A stretch of DNA of 64,000 nucleotides from Microplitis mediator (Eukaryota > Arthropoda > Insecta > Hymenoptera > Braconidae). Both the position numbers and the translations under genes were made by a program. The stretch lies in assembly GCF_029852145.1 (NCBI RefSeq), contig NC_079974.1, forward strand, positions 23,290,082 to 23,354,081. The letters are read 5' to 3'. This document shows positions 20,894 through 39,052 of the stretch, one piece after another. Position 1 is the first letter of the stretch. Each line of letters begins with the position of its first letter. The notes under the pieces are model-generated. The model saw only the letters and a list, made by a program, of their open reading frames with translations, made no database searches and had not been told where the DNA came from.

Positions 20894-23800
20894 TTAGGGA
20901 GCGGACTTGGGTATGAGGCCCAGACTGTCCAGCATCACTGGAGATTCTTTATTAGCTTCGGCTGTTTCTGGTACTGCGGTTACTGTTGACTGTGGTGAGG
21001 ATCTCCGACATTTAACGAGATGCGTTGCTAGAAATATTTATATTTTTATTTTTTATGGAGACTAGAATTTTTTTTTTCGAATATGAAGACTTAGGAATTT
21101 TTTTTAATTAAAAAAAAATTCCATCAAAATTTAAAAAATTTATTTTAATTATGAGTGTGAATGTAGCAGACAAATTTAAAATTATTAATAAACCGAACAA
21201 ATAATTAATAAAATTAAATTTTTAAAAAATGCACTTTTAAAAAATTTTGAAATTAATAAGTGCATTTTTTTTAAGTTTTATTTTATTAATTATTTACTAC
21301 AATTATTTCGAATTTTAAATTTGACGTCTGCTACATTGACACTCATTTTTAATTTTGAAATTACAAAAATTTAAAAAAAAAAAAGCGCGATAGCGGAAGT
21401 TTTTATAACGAGATTGGACTGTAATGTACAATAGACTGATTCAAAAAAATCGACTAATTTTTTTTTTCTTCATTATATCGAAAATATTGTTGGAAATGAC
21501 GAAAAAAAAATACTGTGAAAGTTTGAGCTCTTAATATGAATATTAACAACTGCCGCATCGCAATTTTCTATTTCCCGTTTAAATAACATGGGAAAATTTA
21601 TTTTTTAAGGTTTGGAATTTTGTAACTCACAGTGGGGCCAATACTTTTGAATGTTCAAGACATATTCTTATGGGAAATTTGACGCTCTACAAAAAAGGTC
21701 TCTTATAATTTTTCGATATTTTTATTTCTTCAAAAGTTATTCAAAGTTAAAGTTAAATTGACGATAAATTTTTACATTTTTTAAATTTTTTGACGCAACC
21801 ATCAACTTTATCCGAAAATTTTAGAGGACATTTTTTGTAGAGAATTTTATTTCCTACAACTTATCTCAGAGAAAATTTTCGATATTTCTCATAGGTCGTA
21901 AGTTATGCGCAATTAACTGAAAATTTAATATAATTAATTTTAATCAACAAAATTTAGATTATTTAAGAAAATTTTCAGTTAATTGCGCATAACTTACGAC
22001 CTATGAGAAATATCGAAAATTTTCTCTGAGATAAGTTGTAGGAAATAAAATTCTCTACAAAAAATGTCCTCTAAAATTTTCGGATAAAGTTGATGGTTGC
22101 GTCAAAAAATTTAAAAAATGTAAAAATTTATCGTCAATTTAACTTTAACTTTGAATAACTTTTGAAGAAATAAAAATATCGAAAAATTATAAGAGACCTT
22201 TTTTGTAGAGCGTCAAATTTCCCATAAGAATATGTCTTGAACATTCAAAAGTATTGGCCCCACTGTGAGTTACAAAATTCCAAACCTTAAAAAATAAATT
22301 TTCCCATGTTATTTAAACGGGAAATAGAAAATTGCGATGCGGCAGTTGTTAATATTAATATTAAGAGCTCAAACTTTCACAGTATTTTTTTTTCGTCATT
22401 TCCAACAATATTTTCGATATAATGAAGAAAAAAAAAATTAGTCAATTTTTTTTAATCAGTCTAATGTACAAGTCCTTGGATATATATTTATCAATATAAG
22501 ATATTTACCTAATAAATTTCCGTCGATAGCCGCATAGCCGCAAGAACAAGTCATTTTTTTATCAAGAGGAATGTCAATGAGAGGTGACGGAACAATTAAA
22601 CTGGTCATAGGCCGTTCGTTGTGAATCTGCTGCTGATGTTCTTTGAAAGCCCGCCAGCAGCAGGTGACATAGCGGCACTGCAAGCAGTTCTGTTCCCCAG
22701 GGAAGTGTTCCTCCTCATCAATGTCCTCCTCGCATTCCTTGCAGGACATCGGCGCTATCGCCCGCGCAGGGACTTGATTGTACAGATTAAGTTTTATCGG
22801 GCCGGTGGCCCACTTCCTGATGTTGTCGTCCTCCGGGAGCTCCGGAGAAGGACTGCGTACAATAATACGTTTCAACTGGTGCTGAGATTTAGAAATTATG
22901 ATGATGTTGCTCTTGTCCGAGTCCGAAGGCGGATGCTTGAAAGGATGGAAATTGCTCGAGTCCTTGGGGCAGTAGTAAGACTGGTGCAGAGACCGCTGGT
23001 GTCTCTTCAGCAGACTCTTTTGGTTGAACCACAAGCAGCATCTGCTGCACTTGTTTCCTCGTCCCTGTTCCCGTCTCACCACGTGCCGCTGCAGGTGGAC
23101 CAGGTAGGCGTAGACATTGCAAGTGTTGGTCTTTCCGTCGACATTCAGCCGCATCAGCTTAAGGCAGTAAGGACACTGCAGTGATTCGCCCATGTCGTGG
23201 ACGTCGTAGTAGTGGTCGATGATGTCTTTGTGGCTGGACGTGCGGTACCGGCAACTCTCGCACCGGTAGGGCATCTCCGAGGGCAAGTGCATGCAAGACA
23301 TGTGATTGATAAGAAGCTGAGTGTTGGCGAATTTCTGCTCGCAAATTCCACATACGACCATAACTCCGTCGTCGCTTTTACCGAATGCGCTGTGGGCTTC
23401 GTCAATGTGCGTTGTCATTTGGTGCTTTGACGAGAAAGCTGCGCAGCAGTAACGACAAACGGAGTAATTGTTGCGGTTGCTTTGATTTTTGTTATTATTG
23501 ACGCTGTTGTCATCATTGTCATTGTCAGTGGAGGTGTCATTTGAAGTGACAAACTGTCCAGGAGCCCGCGGGGGCACATGATTTATCATATGCTCCATCA
23601 CTTGAGTATTTGATTTCAGTATACTATTGCACAAGAAGCACTTAAAGTTTATCGCATGCTTGTCTTCCTTAGCAACCAGCAGAGGGTTCCCGTCAACAGT
23701 CGCGTAGTAAAATTCGCTCAGTGGAATCTGGTCGTTTTTCAAACTCTCGATTCCTTTTGACTGAATTATTTTGTAGTCTAAATTAGGTCTTTTGGATTCG

Positions 23801-26058
23801 GGCCCAAAGTCCGACGCACCGGCAGCTGGCTGCTGTCTTTTGCGTTTTCGCTTGGGTCCGGGTTTCAATTGAACCGGCAAGTCATTGACTACCGGCTGGG
23901 CACGACTATTATTTTCTTTCTTATGATTGCTCGTCAGTCCTCCTTTGCAGGAGTCACAGGGTGCCGCGACACTCTGTACAGGTGCGACGTTGCTTGAATA
24001 AGACCAGTCGGTAAACGGGTTCGCTGAGATCCTGGCCAGCCGGTCTAGCAACGACTCCGTGGTGCAGAGTCGCGTTTGCTCAGCAAGATGTTGGATGATG
24101 TTGTTGAAGGCCCGGGCTGCGGTGCTCCCGAACATTTCACGCCAGACAAGTTCATCAAGGAACTGCTGTATCATCTGTCTGCTGAGCAGACTCAGGGTAT
24201 TCTGAAACATTCTAGGTACTATTTTACGTAAATACTCCATTACTTGATAATTACTGCGCATGTTGCGGGGATTCTGGTCACTGAATGACGTCTGGTGGAC
24301 CTGAGAGAAACCCATTTCCTGTAGAGTTGATTTGTCGACAGTAAAATCTGTCAGGATTTTCGATTCTTTGTGGACCCAGTCCTGAAGTGGGTGCAGAATG
24401 TTGTTGAACCTCCGTTTAAATGAACGGTCAGCATCATGAATAGGGTCGCAAGCTCTCAGTCTCAGTTGCCCGGTTTCGGCATCCAGGATCCCGAGGACTT
24501 CGACTTTTACTTGACGCATATTCCCGTCTTGGGACGTCGTCCCCAGACTTATCACGCCCACCTGAATGTTTATGTTCTTGCCGCCCATCAGCGAACTCTT
24601 GTCCCATATCGCGGCAGTGCAAACGCTTCTCAAGTTGGTGTAAAAATTCTTCACATAGACATTGGATACTTTGACCCAGGACACGACGTTCTGGACGTTT
24701 GTCTGACATGCCCAGTGGTAGATTAATTTAAGTAACACCGATGGCGGGTGCGGCGCTCCTTGGAATATAGACCCCGAGAAGACTGAGACGAAACGATTTG
24801 AGCAGCAGTTGGCAATCCAGACATACCCACCAGAGTACGGGAACGTTCCGGCGTCACTGTACATGCCGAGTTTTAATTTTTTACAATTAGAATTACCCGA
24901 GACTGTGACGACTCCAGATGTATGCCGGTTGCAAAACTGTTCGGAGCGAATCAGCCCTTTCTGTATCAACCACTCGGCGAATTTCGTGGGCGTGTAGACT
25001 AGGACACTCTTGACGGTGATGTCCAACTCACTTCTCTCCTGGGTCGCCGTTGCCGTCGTTATTTTTTTAGTACTGAGATGGGGCCGCGCAATGACAACCA
25101 ACGACGGGAATGTTCTCGTCCCGTTTATTTTATTGAAGGCTATTTCTTTACCGTCAGGTAAATTTTTCTTCGCCTCATCAATTGAATCACTGGCTGCATT
25201 CTTAATTCCGACGCGGATTCCACCGATGCTCGTCTGCTCGGTTGGTCTTACGACCGTTATCGAGCTGGATGTCGTCATCTTGGATTTAGTTACCTGAGAA
25301 TTCAGAGAAGGCGTAGCCGTTGTCGTCGTCGGAGTTGCTGCCGTCGTCGCCGCTTTGTTACGAAGTCTTAAAACAGGAGCTGGGGTTTCCTGCTCTTCCT
25401 GCAGCTGCTGCAGTGGGATAACTTTGGCTCTCCTCATTTGCGTCGGCGCCGTCGACGTGGTGGAATTTGTCGTGGAACCTGATCCTGCTCCAACGGTCGT
25501 CCTGTTAAGATTATTACTGTTTTCGCTGGTGCTCGTGAGAGATTTTTGCGACGCACTCGACAAAGTCGTGCCCGCGGTTCCCGCAGCCGCGGCAGTGAGT
25601 GTCGTGGTGACGGCAGAGTTAGACGATGACTGACTCGACACGACCGTACCCAGCAGCACTCCCATTCTCGGATCAACCACCAGCTGCATGTTACCCTGAG
25701 TTGTAGCTGCCGTCGTAGTCGCGCCAGAATTTGAATTGTCCACGACATTTAGTTTTATAGACTTGTTTTGATTGACGACATTCAGCTGATTGGTTTTCAA
25801 AATGGCTTGGGAATTACCTGGACCTGGTAGTTTGTACTGATAAGCACTCACGTTACCAACTTGAGTTATCAGCTGGCCACTGTGTTCTTTTATCATCTCG
25901 TCAAGGGTTGAAGCAACTCGGTCATAATTTTCTTTCAATTTAGTCCTCATCGTCAACTGGGCCTCGCTCAGAGGCTCCTCTGAACACTCGAGATTTAGTG
26001 TCATGTCAATGGGTCTGGTTTTTGAAACCGACCTATTTATCACTCGTCCTTTGGCCAT
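20894..26058 (-). CDS. row: row-like C2H2 zinc-finger protein with a transposase-derived domain
   Basis: Two coding exons: 26058-22509 and 21027-20894, joined in phase, give 1227 residues. The N-terminus is Ser/Thr/Ala-rich low complexity (about 100-270). Residues about 370-660 resemble a Merlin/ISXO2-type transposase: LKLIYHWACQTN-like helix, LRSVC, ILTDF, and LDELVWREMFG at the end. The first catalytic Asp appears lost (INIQVGV), which points to domestication. A basic KRKRKRQQP segment follows. C2H2-type fingers occupy about 804-1148 (FKCFLCNS, VCRYCCAAF, VVCGICEQKF, YRCESC, LQCPYCLK, NKCSRCCLWF, CLQCRYVTC). Exon 2 adds THLVKCRRSSP and ends LDSLGLIPKSAP. The architecture matches Drosophila Row (relative of Woc), a chromatin protein related to POGZ. 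Assignment is by recall. A 5' UTR intron (acceptor 26070, donor near 26211) is likely. Confidence 0.8.
21149..21350. repeat. Family-2 palindromic MITE in the row intron
   Basis: Left end GAGTGTGAATGTAGCAGACA, right end GTCTGCTACATTGACACTC, with internal GCACTTTT / AAGTGCAT dyad. Same family as 26965-27155 and 56530-56760. Confidence 0.75.
21432..22463. mobile_element. 1032-bp palindromic element with 8-bp target duplication (hAT-like MITE)
   Basis: Starts TAGACTGATTCAAAAAAATC and ends AATCAGTCTA after a mirrored right arm. It is flanked by ATGTACAA at 21424-21431 and 22464-22471. The arms are about 510 bp with the centre near 21947. It lies inside the only coding intron of row and ends 37 bp before the exon 1 donor. 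Confidence 0.85.
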
Positions 26059-26545
26059 AACTGAAGAATCTAAAAAAAGTCATAAAAATTATATTTATTA
26101 TCAGCAAAAAAATTTTTTTTATTTTGGAAATTATTTTCACTCAACACCACATACATTTTTTTTATAAAATAGAAAAATTGTAGGTTATGATTATTAACTT
26201 TTTACTGATACCTGATTTTCCCGCCATATAATTAAATTTATTATCGTTACACTAAAAAGTAAGTCATATTTTGAATTTATTTAGTAATTTTATACTAACA
26301 TATATATAAATATATTATTATTTATTGAATTATTTCAGGAAGTGTGTAAGCGGAGAGAACCAAACGTTGAATTTTTTTTTTAATATCGGCTTCTGCTGTT
26401 GGAGTACATATACTATAGCTATATATTTATATGTATATATATATATATATGTTTTGTGAAATTGTCCCACCAGCGGACCTCGGGTGTATTCGGTTTTTAC
26501 CCCCACTCTGGGATTCTATGGACTAAATATTTTATGTGAATGTGG

Positions 26546-27155
26546 AATGATACTGAAGTTAGCAGACGTCTAATAATTTTTTGATTTCTTTTTTTAGACG
26601 TTAAAACATAAAAAAAAAATTTTTGAAAAAATTGCACCTGTAGTTTTTTAAATTTTCTACATGTGCATATTTTTATTTTTTTTTTTTGCAATTGATTTGT
26701 TGAAATCCGAAAATTCAAAAATTTTTAAATGTCTGCTAACTTCAGGATCATGAATGTGGATGATCCTGAAGTTGGCAGACAATTCAATCAGAAACTTTCG
26801 GATTTTTTTTTCAACAAATAAAATACAAAAAAACAAAAACCAAAAAAATCCACATGTAGAAAATTTAAAAAACTACAGGTGCAATTTTTTCAAATACTTT
26901 TTTTTTTTATTATTTATTATTTAAAAAGAAGTCGAAAAATTATTAGACGTCGGCTAACTTCAGTATCGTAAATGTAGCAGACATCAGATAACTTTAAAAT
27001 TATAAATATTTGAAAAAATAAAATTTGAAAAAAATGCACTTATTAATTTTCAAATTTTGTAAATGCGCATTTTTTTCAAATTTTATTTTATTAATTATTT
27101 ACTCTATTTATTTAAAACTTTAAATTAGTTGATATCTGCCACATTCACACTTATA
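26546..27155. repeat. Three palindromic MITEs in the row/VIPAS39 divergent region
   Basis: Family-1 copies at about 26546-26752 and 26757-26970 are followed directly by a family-2 copy (26970-27155). The adjoining ends read AACTTCAGTATCGTAAATGTAGCAGAC, so the elements abut. They occupy a third of the 1.7-kb region between two divergent genes. Confidence 0.75.
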
Positions 27156-27173
27156 TATTTTCCTACTTTTTCT

Positions 27174-27185
27174 TGCGCATGCGCA
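27174..27185. promoter_or_regulatory. NRF-1-like palindrome TGCGCATGCGCA
   Basis: Perfect match to the NRF-1/Ewg consensus YGCGCAYGCGCR, 581 nt upstream of the VIPAS39 start and 1.1 kb from the row start. Such sites often mark promoters of broadly expressed genes and may serve both divergent genes here. Confidence 0.5.
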
Positions 27186-27431
27186 GATTAAAAATAATTC
27201 TAGAAAGTAGTGGGGGTAATTTCCGAAGTTCATTCTCTTTCTGGGACAAGTTTACAAATATGAGTTCTACTACTCTCTCTTAAATAAAATATATATAAAT
27301 CTGGTTTTCGTCAGAAAGCGAGGACAAATGTATGAAAAAGGTATATATTTAAGTAAATATATAAAAGAGAAAGAGAAACAGAGTGATAGCAGGTAGTTTT
27401 GATAATTATATATATACATATATATATTTTT

Positions 27432-27592
27432 TTTATGATTCTAAAAGTAGCAGACACTAAAAATTTCTTTAAAAAAAAAAAACTTTAAAATTGAGCGCAA
27501 AAATTTTTAAATATTTTCGCGCACTTTTTAAAATTTTATTTTTCATTTTAAAATTAAAAAATTTTCTGACTGCTACTTTCAGTATTATTTTT
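27432..27592. repeat. Diverged small palindrome with TAGCAGAC ends
   Basis: Begins GATTCTAAAAGTAGCAGACA and ends GACTGCTACTTTCAGTATTA, with a GCGC dyad inside. It shares only the terminal AGCAGAC with families 1 and 2, so it is a third relative. Confidence 0.55.
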
Positions 27593-27754
27593 TTGCAGAA
27601 GTTTTTTAAAAACTCCAGCACATACTATAGATTATTATTGTAAATTAAACTGGATATATAAATATATGACATATAAACAAGAATGATTCGCTGGTGATCA
27701 GAGGTCTGAGGTCTTGTGAATTTCCAATGTAAATATCATAGATAATTGTTAAGT

Positions 27755-30561
27755 ATGTCAAAGTATGAACTGAAAGATGATGAAGATTATTGGAACAGCA
27801 GCGAAGGACACTCGTTTAGCTTCGATCAGAATAATGAGGTTAATATTTCATATATTATTTAAATAGTAACAATAATAATAGTATATATGATATGTCATTT
27901 AGCCGGACAACTTGTTTGGAATTTCAAAAAATGGCACCGCTCAGCTCAGAGCTGGAATTTCAAACATCAGTTCGCCGACTGATCCGGCTCCAAGTTCTTT
28001 TTTAACTCCAGAAAGTGCGGATTCAACTTTCAAACCCTTGCTGGCAATTATATCTGAGCCGGTTTTGATGACAAGTAATTTTTATCATCAGGTAAAAGTC
28101 CCAATTATTGACACTGAAGTAAATCTTTTTTTTTTCATCAATGAGCAACACCAGGACTAATTGTCATTAAATAAATTAGTGTCAGTAATTGGGCCGTTTA
28201 CTTCAGAGAATCGAATTTTATTTTCTATAAATGAATTTTTTTAGTCCTGAATGCTGACAACAGACATCTGATACCGGACAATAAATTAAATGTCAGTCCT
28301 TCAGTTACTGTGAGAAGAATTTTGTTGGGACAAAATTATTCCCTGGAGAATTACAAGTCACTGAGTAATAAAACGGCACTACTTGATGCTGCAATTGCAA
28401 GTGGCAGCGGCAATGTGATATTAATTGTCACATTATTTATTATCAAGACTCTGAAACCGGGACTGAGTCAAAAGATTTTTATGGACAGACCTGATGCCGT
28501 TAATGTTTACGTTCATTATTTGTCGACAAGACTCCAAGTCAATGAAGTCACGGATCTTTTAATGTAAAAAATTATTTATTATTTTATTTATAAACTATAT
28601 ATATGTATATATATTATATAGATCATATTTTTTAGGATGCAGGGTAGATTAGTAGACGCAGCGGTGAGTATTTGTATTTTTAAAACAAACGCGGGAAGAA
28701 CTTTATCATTTTTTTCGGTTTTCAGTTTAAAAACTTGGCGATAACAATTAAAAACACTCGAGATGACGGTCGGCTGCTGCAGAAGTTAATCAAATGCTAC
28801 AAAACTCAATTCGTTAATTTTACTGAGTACAAGGAGAGTTTATTTGTCAATAATTACATCAAATTGTTGGAATGGAAAATAGCTTTGAATAGTGGGGGCA
28901 ATAAAAATTTAGTAAACAACTGCGTGCTTGATTGCTTGAAATATATTTGCGAAAACAATTGGAATAGTTCCCAAGATGCGTCTGTTTCGCCTGCTAAGAT
29001 TTTTGCTAACCAGCATGACATCACTCCAAGGCAGTACCAGAAGACGGTGCTGAAGACTCGTGTTTCTGTTGGAGCTTGGGATGATGTTAATAATATACTC
29101 TTATCAAAGGTTTATTATTATTATTATTATTACTATTATTAACACGAAAGATCCAGTTCCTAATCAAGAAACTAGCACCCGATCAGGGAACTAGTATCCA
29201 ATCAGGAAGCCAGTATCCACTCAGGGAACTAGTACTCGATATGGGAACTAGTACCTGATCACTCCATGTACTTTAGAGTGGTCCTTAAAAATTAAATTTT
29301 CTCAGACGCCCCATAAAAATTTTCTTTTTAGTAAAATAATAAGCGGGGAATTTGGTTTTTTCATTTTAAGTAAAAAGAACACGTGCCTCAGAACGATCAA
29401 AGTTCATTTTTCGATACAATCGCGGTTTTTTTCAAATATCTCATGAAATATGCAGATTAAAGAAAAAAATCATAGAAACAATTTTGTAGGAAATTCAATT
29501 TTTGACAAAAAAGGTCATGTTCATTTTTTCTATAAAATGTGTATTTACGAAGATATTTTAAAAAAACGTTTTTTAGAGCTATAAATTGAGCGTTTTAAGG
29601 ATTACAAATGTTGAAAATAACATTTTTCTAAGTATATAGAAACTATAACAAGCATTAATGATTGATATGTTACGAGTTACGAAGTTGTCTATATTTAAGA
29701 AAAAACTTTATTTTTAACTTTCGTAATCCTTTAAATGCTCAATTGATAAGATGTAAAAAAGTTTTTTTTTAAATATCTTGGTAAATACACATTTTATAGA
29801 AAAAATGAACATGACCTTTTTTGTCAAAAATTGAATTTCCTACAAAATTGTTCCTATAATTTTTTCCTTTAATCTGCATATTTCATGAGATATTTGAAAA
29901 AAACCGCGATTGTATCGAAAAATGAACTTTGATCGTTCTGAGGCACGTGTTCTTTTTACTTAAAAAGAAAAAACCAAATTCCCCACTTATTTTTTTACTA
30001 AAAAGAAGCTCTTTATGGGGCGCCTAAGAAAATTTAATTTTTAACGACCACCCTAATGTACTTGTATATTTATATTTAGTAAAGTTTGTCGATCAGGTAC
30101 TAGTTCCTTGAACGGGTACTGGGTCTCTTACCTTATTAGGAATTTTTTTTCTTGATAATTAAATTAATTATTAAATTTAAACTAGGGATGGCTAGGAAGC
30201 GAAAAGTTACAATCGAATTTACCAATAGAAGATATTTTAAAAATTTTACATCTGGGCCAGGCACCTACGAGTGTCATTGAAAAGTATCTAAAGTATGTTG
30301 ATAATATGAGAAACAGATTGCAGCTCGCTAAGAATTATGGATGCGCGAAAGCGGTTGTAGAAGTAAGTAAGTTTAATATTATTTATTAAAAAGTGTGCGA
30401 AGTAGATTAATTAAGTTTTCATAATTTTTCTCTAGATACTCGGACTACTAGGCGACCGGACAGCTCTCTTAGAATACAAAGATACTTTGACGCCCCAATC
30501 TGAACCCCATTTTTTAGCTGAAAAAACTTTAGCCTCGTTGACAATAAGATGGAAATCTTAA
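27755..30561 (+). CDS. VIPAS39: VPS33B-interacting protein VIPAS39 / SPE-39
   Basis: Seven exons: 27755-27838, 27903-28074, 28245-28563, 28636-28663, 28726-29109, 30186-30362 and 30436-30561, giving 429 residues (human 493). The N-terminus EDYWNSSEGHSFSFDQNNE matches the conserved EEYWNSSKFKAFTFD start of the family. Further matches are NYSLENYKSLSNKTALLDAA, SGNVILIVTLFIIKTL, GAWDDVNNILLSKGWLG and the C-terminal ASLTIRWKS. VIPAS39 pairs with the Sec1/Munc18 protein VPS33B in the CHEVI tether and acts in late endosome/lysosome and lysosome-related organelle traffic; worm SPE-39 is needed for sperm organelle formation. Exon 2 must use the donor at 28075 to keep phase, not the later one at 28092. 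Intron 5 (1.08 kb) holds a minisatellite split by a palindromic element. Confidence 0.93.
29155..29262. repeat. ACTAGT minisatellite, left part (VIPAS39 intron 5)
   Basis: Four to five copies of a roughly 26-bp unit with core GGGAACTAGTACC-GATCA. The same unit continues at 30090-30130 beyond an inserted palindrome, and a long array of it lies at 51180-52195. Confidence 0.65.
29274..30055. mobile_element. 782-bp palindromic element with 8-bp target duplication (hAT-like MITE)
   Basis: Starts TAGAGTGGTCCTTAAAAATT and ends with the near-inverse, finishing CGACCACCCTA. It is flanked by ATGTACTT at 29266-29273 and 30056-30063. Its termini resemble those of 41448-42990 (TAGGGTGGTCC). It lies in VIPAS39 intron 5, between two blocks of the ACTAGT minisatellite. 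Confidence 0.85.
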
Positions 30562-30862
30562 AAAATAGTTTTTAACTTCTGATCACCAGCATGATCAGCG
30601 ATACTGGACACTATTGCATCTGAATGATTTAAACCTACACCGGTTGCTGGCTGAGCTCATGATCCAGAAGTCATCCATGAACTTGAAGTCAGTGGAATTT
30701 TATTTACAGATTGGCACAGTTTCCTTGTGCACGAATTTTGTAGCAGGAATTCCCGCTGTGAATTTTCCTGTCACTCCATGCGCGCGCATCTTAAAAATTC
30801 ACTCTCATAATTTTTTCATAAGGCGCCAAAAAAAGTATAATTAAAATAACTTGAAAAAATGA

Positions 30863-31003
30863 TTTATTTTAATTATTTTTTAAATGTTTACAAAAAAAAT
30901 ATACATATAAAAATTTATACATATATATTTTGTCAATATGAGCTGATATAAAAAAGTAGAAAAGAGTATTTTAGTTGTGATATTATGAAGAAGTTAAATA
31001 AAT
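30863..31003. terminator. Candidate convergent poly(A) signals of VIPAS39 and otu
   Basis: On the + strand AATAAA at 30998-31003 could end VIPAS39 transcripts. On the minus strand AATAAA (TTTATT at 30863-30868) could end otu. If both are used, the two 3' UTRs overlap by at least about 135 nt. No experimental end is known to me. Confidence 0.35.
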
Positions 31004-31044
31004 AGGACCAGCCTTGTGTTTCCTTCGTTAATCTAAAGATCTAA

Positions 31045-37213
<6,169 letters not shown>

Positions 37214-37589
37214 TCCTAATTTAAAATACAGACAGAATAAAATAATAATTCAAAAAAAAAACTACGACTTACACAGAAAAAAATAAAGAAGAAATAAATT
37301 ATTAATATTCAGTACTGCGAATCCTTTGTTCTTATCTCGAGTTCTTGAGACTCCACGCTCCGGCAACCATCAGCACGTGTCGTGCTCGTTTATTTTATTT
37401 TTTTCAATAGTGTGTGGACATATATGTATATATATATCGTCAAGTCTATATATAACTTATGGAATGCACTATAATACTGTGAAATCACGTCACCACACAA
37501 TGCCGTCAATTTTTATACCCCGTGTTCACATAAAAATTTAAAAAATTGCTATTTTAATAATTAAATTAAATTTCTTACCTTTAATTACA

Positions 37590-38350
37590 GTACTTGTGAT
37601 TAATTAGACTTAAACTAATTAAGTATTGTCTGATATATATGTTTATAAATAATTGGTGAAAATATATGTGATGCGCTGCACACTCGGTAGACTAGAAAAT
37701 ATAAATTCTTATTGCGTATATTTATTATTTTTAATCCGCGGGAAATTTGAATTTAAATTAAATAATTACGTATTGTCTTGTATATATTTATAAATAATTA
37801 GTTAAAATATATGATATTTTTGTTGCTGCACTCCCAGTAGACTAAAAAATATAAATTTTTATTGCGTATATTTATTAATTATAATCCGCGGGAAATTTGA
37901 ATTTAAATAAATTAATTAAGTATTGTCTTGTATATATTTATAAATTTTATAAAATATAAGTGATATTTTTGTTGTCGCACCCTCGGTAGACTATAAAATA
38001 TGAATTTTTATTGCGTATATTTATTATTTTTAATCCGCGGGAAATTTGAATTTAAATTAAATAATTACGTATTGTCTTATATATTTATAAATAATTAGTG
38101 AAAATATATGATATTTTTGTTGTCGCACCCTCGGTAGACTATAAAATATGAATTTTTATTGCGTATATTTATTAATTATAATCCGCGGGAAATTTGAATT
38201 TAAATAAATTAATTAAGAATTGTCTTGTATATATTTATAAATAATTAGTAAAAATATGTGATATTTTTGTTGTTACACCCTCGGTAGACTAAAAAATATG
38301 AATTCTTATTGCGTATATTTATAATTCATAATTCGCGGGAAATTTGAATT
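37590..38350. repeat. Tandem array of about 150-bp units upstream of otu
   Basis: Five copies, recognised by TAATCCGCGGGAAATTTGAA at about 37732, 37882, 38032, 38178 and 38330 (spacing about 150 bp). Each also has CTCGGTAGACTA-AAAATAT and TATTGCGTATATTTAT. It sits 0.4-1.1 kb before the otu start codon. The first and last units are the most diverged. Confidence 0.85.
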
Positions 38351-39052
38351 CAAATAAAATGAAATAAAATGATTAAGTATAAAGAGATTTTTATTTACTG
38401 AAATTACTTTAGCATAGGACATGTGTATATAAATGTTGATAAAAAAGTACAATAGCCTGTTATATATATTTATAAAATATCATTCTTACAAAAGTATCTT
38501 GAGGTTTTAAATCTATACCACACAGATCGTATACGTCTGCAACATGAGTAAAAAATATTTACGTGTCACTTTAGCTTACAAAAGTTATAAAAAACGAAAT
38601 AAATGATGATATTTTAAAGTAATAAACCTCGACAGCTTTATAGTTTTGTTAAATTAATGTGACTCTATATATATTGGTAATGAAAATAATTCCGCGGCTA
38701 TCACATGCAAATATACGATAGTTTTTTTCTGATTTAATTGCACCAACTCATTGGAATAAATACTGGCCCAATGGTAGCTCAGTAATATAATAAGCCTACC
38801 CCATTATATATGAGTGTGTTTATATTATTATTATTATTTATAATTTTAATTTATAAGCAAATTTTAATTCTCGCAGAGACGTTTTCATTTTTTTAAATTA
38901 CACACTTCTTCATTGCAAAGTAACACATGTATTATTAATATTATTATTATTATTACTGTTATTATTAATATTTATATTACGAAATATTTAATAATAAATT
39001 TAAAAGAATAGTTGAGATTTGCCGATTCGATGCCGGTGAACTTGGGCATCAT
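38351..39052. other. Flank and probable 3' UTR of ciboulot
   Basis: AT-rich. It holds several TTA/ATT runs (38820-38850, 38933-38975) but no inverted element or open frame of interest. The right part is likely the ciboulot 3' UTR. Confidence 0.3.

Noticed and set aside
22621..23184. 187-codon plus-strand frame opposite the row exon
   Set aside because: It is the antisense shadow of the zinc-finger coding region. Composition follows the complementary codons, and row is clearly the real frame.
28075..28091. Extended VIPAS39 exon 2 using the donor at 28092
   Set aside because: The join to 28245 would then be out of phase and give an immediate TGA. The donor at 28075 keeps the frame.
30614..30844. 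76-codon frame after the VIPAS39 stop
   Set aside because: It lies in the 3' UTR, has no recognisable protein, and VIPAS39 already ends with the conserved IRWKS C-terminus.
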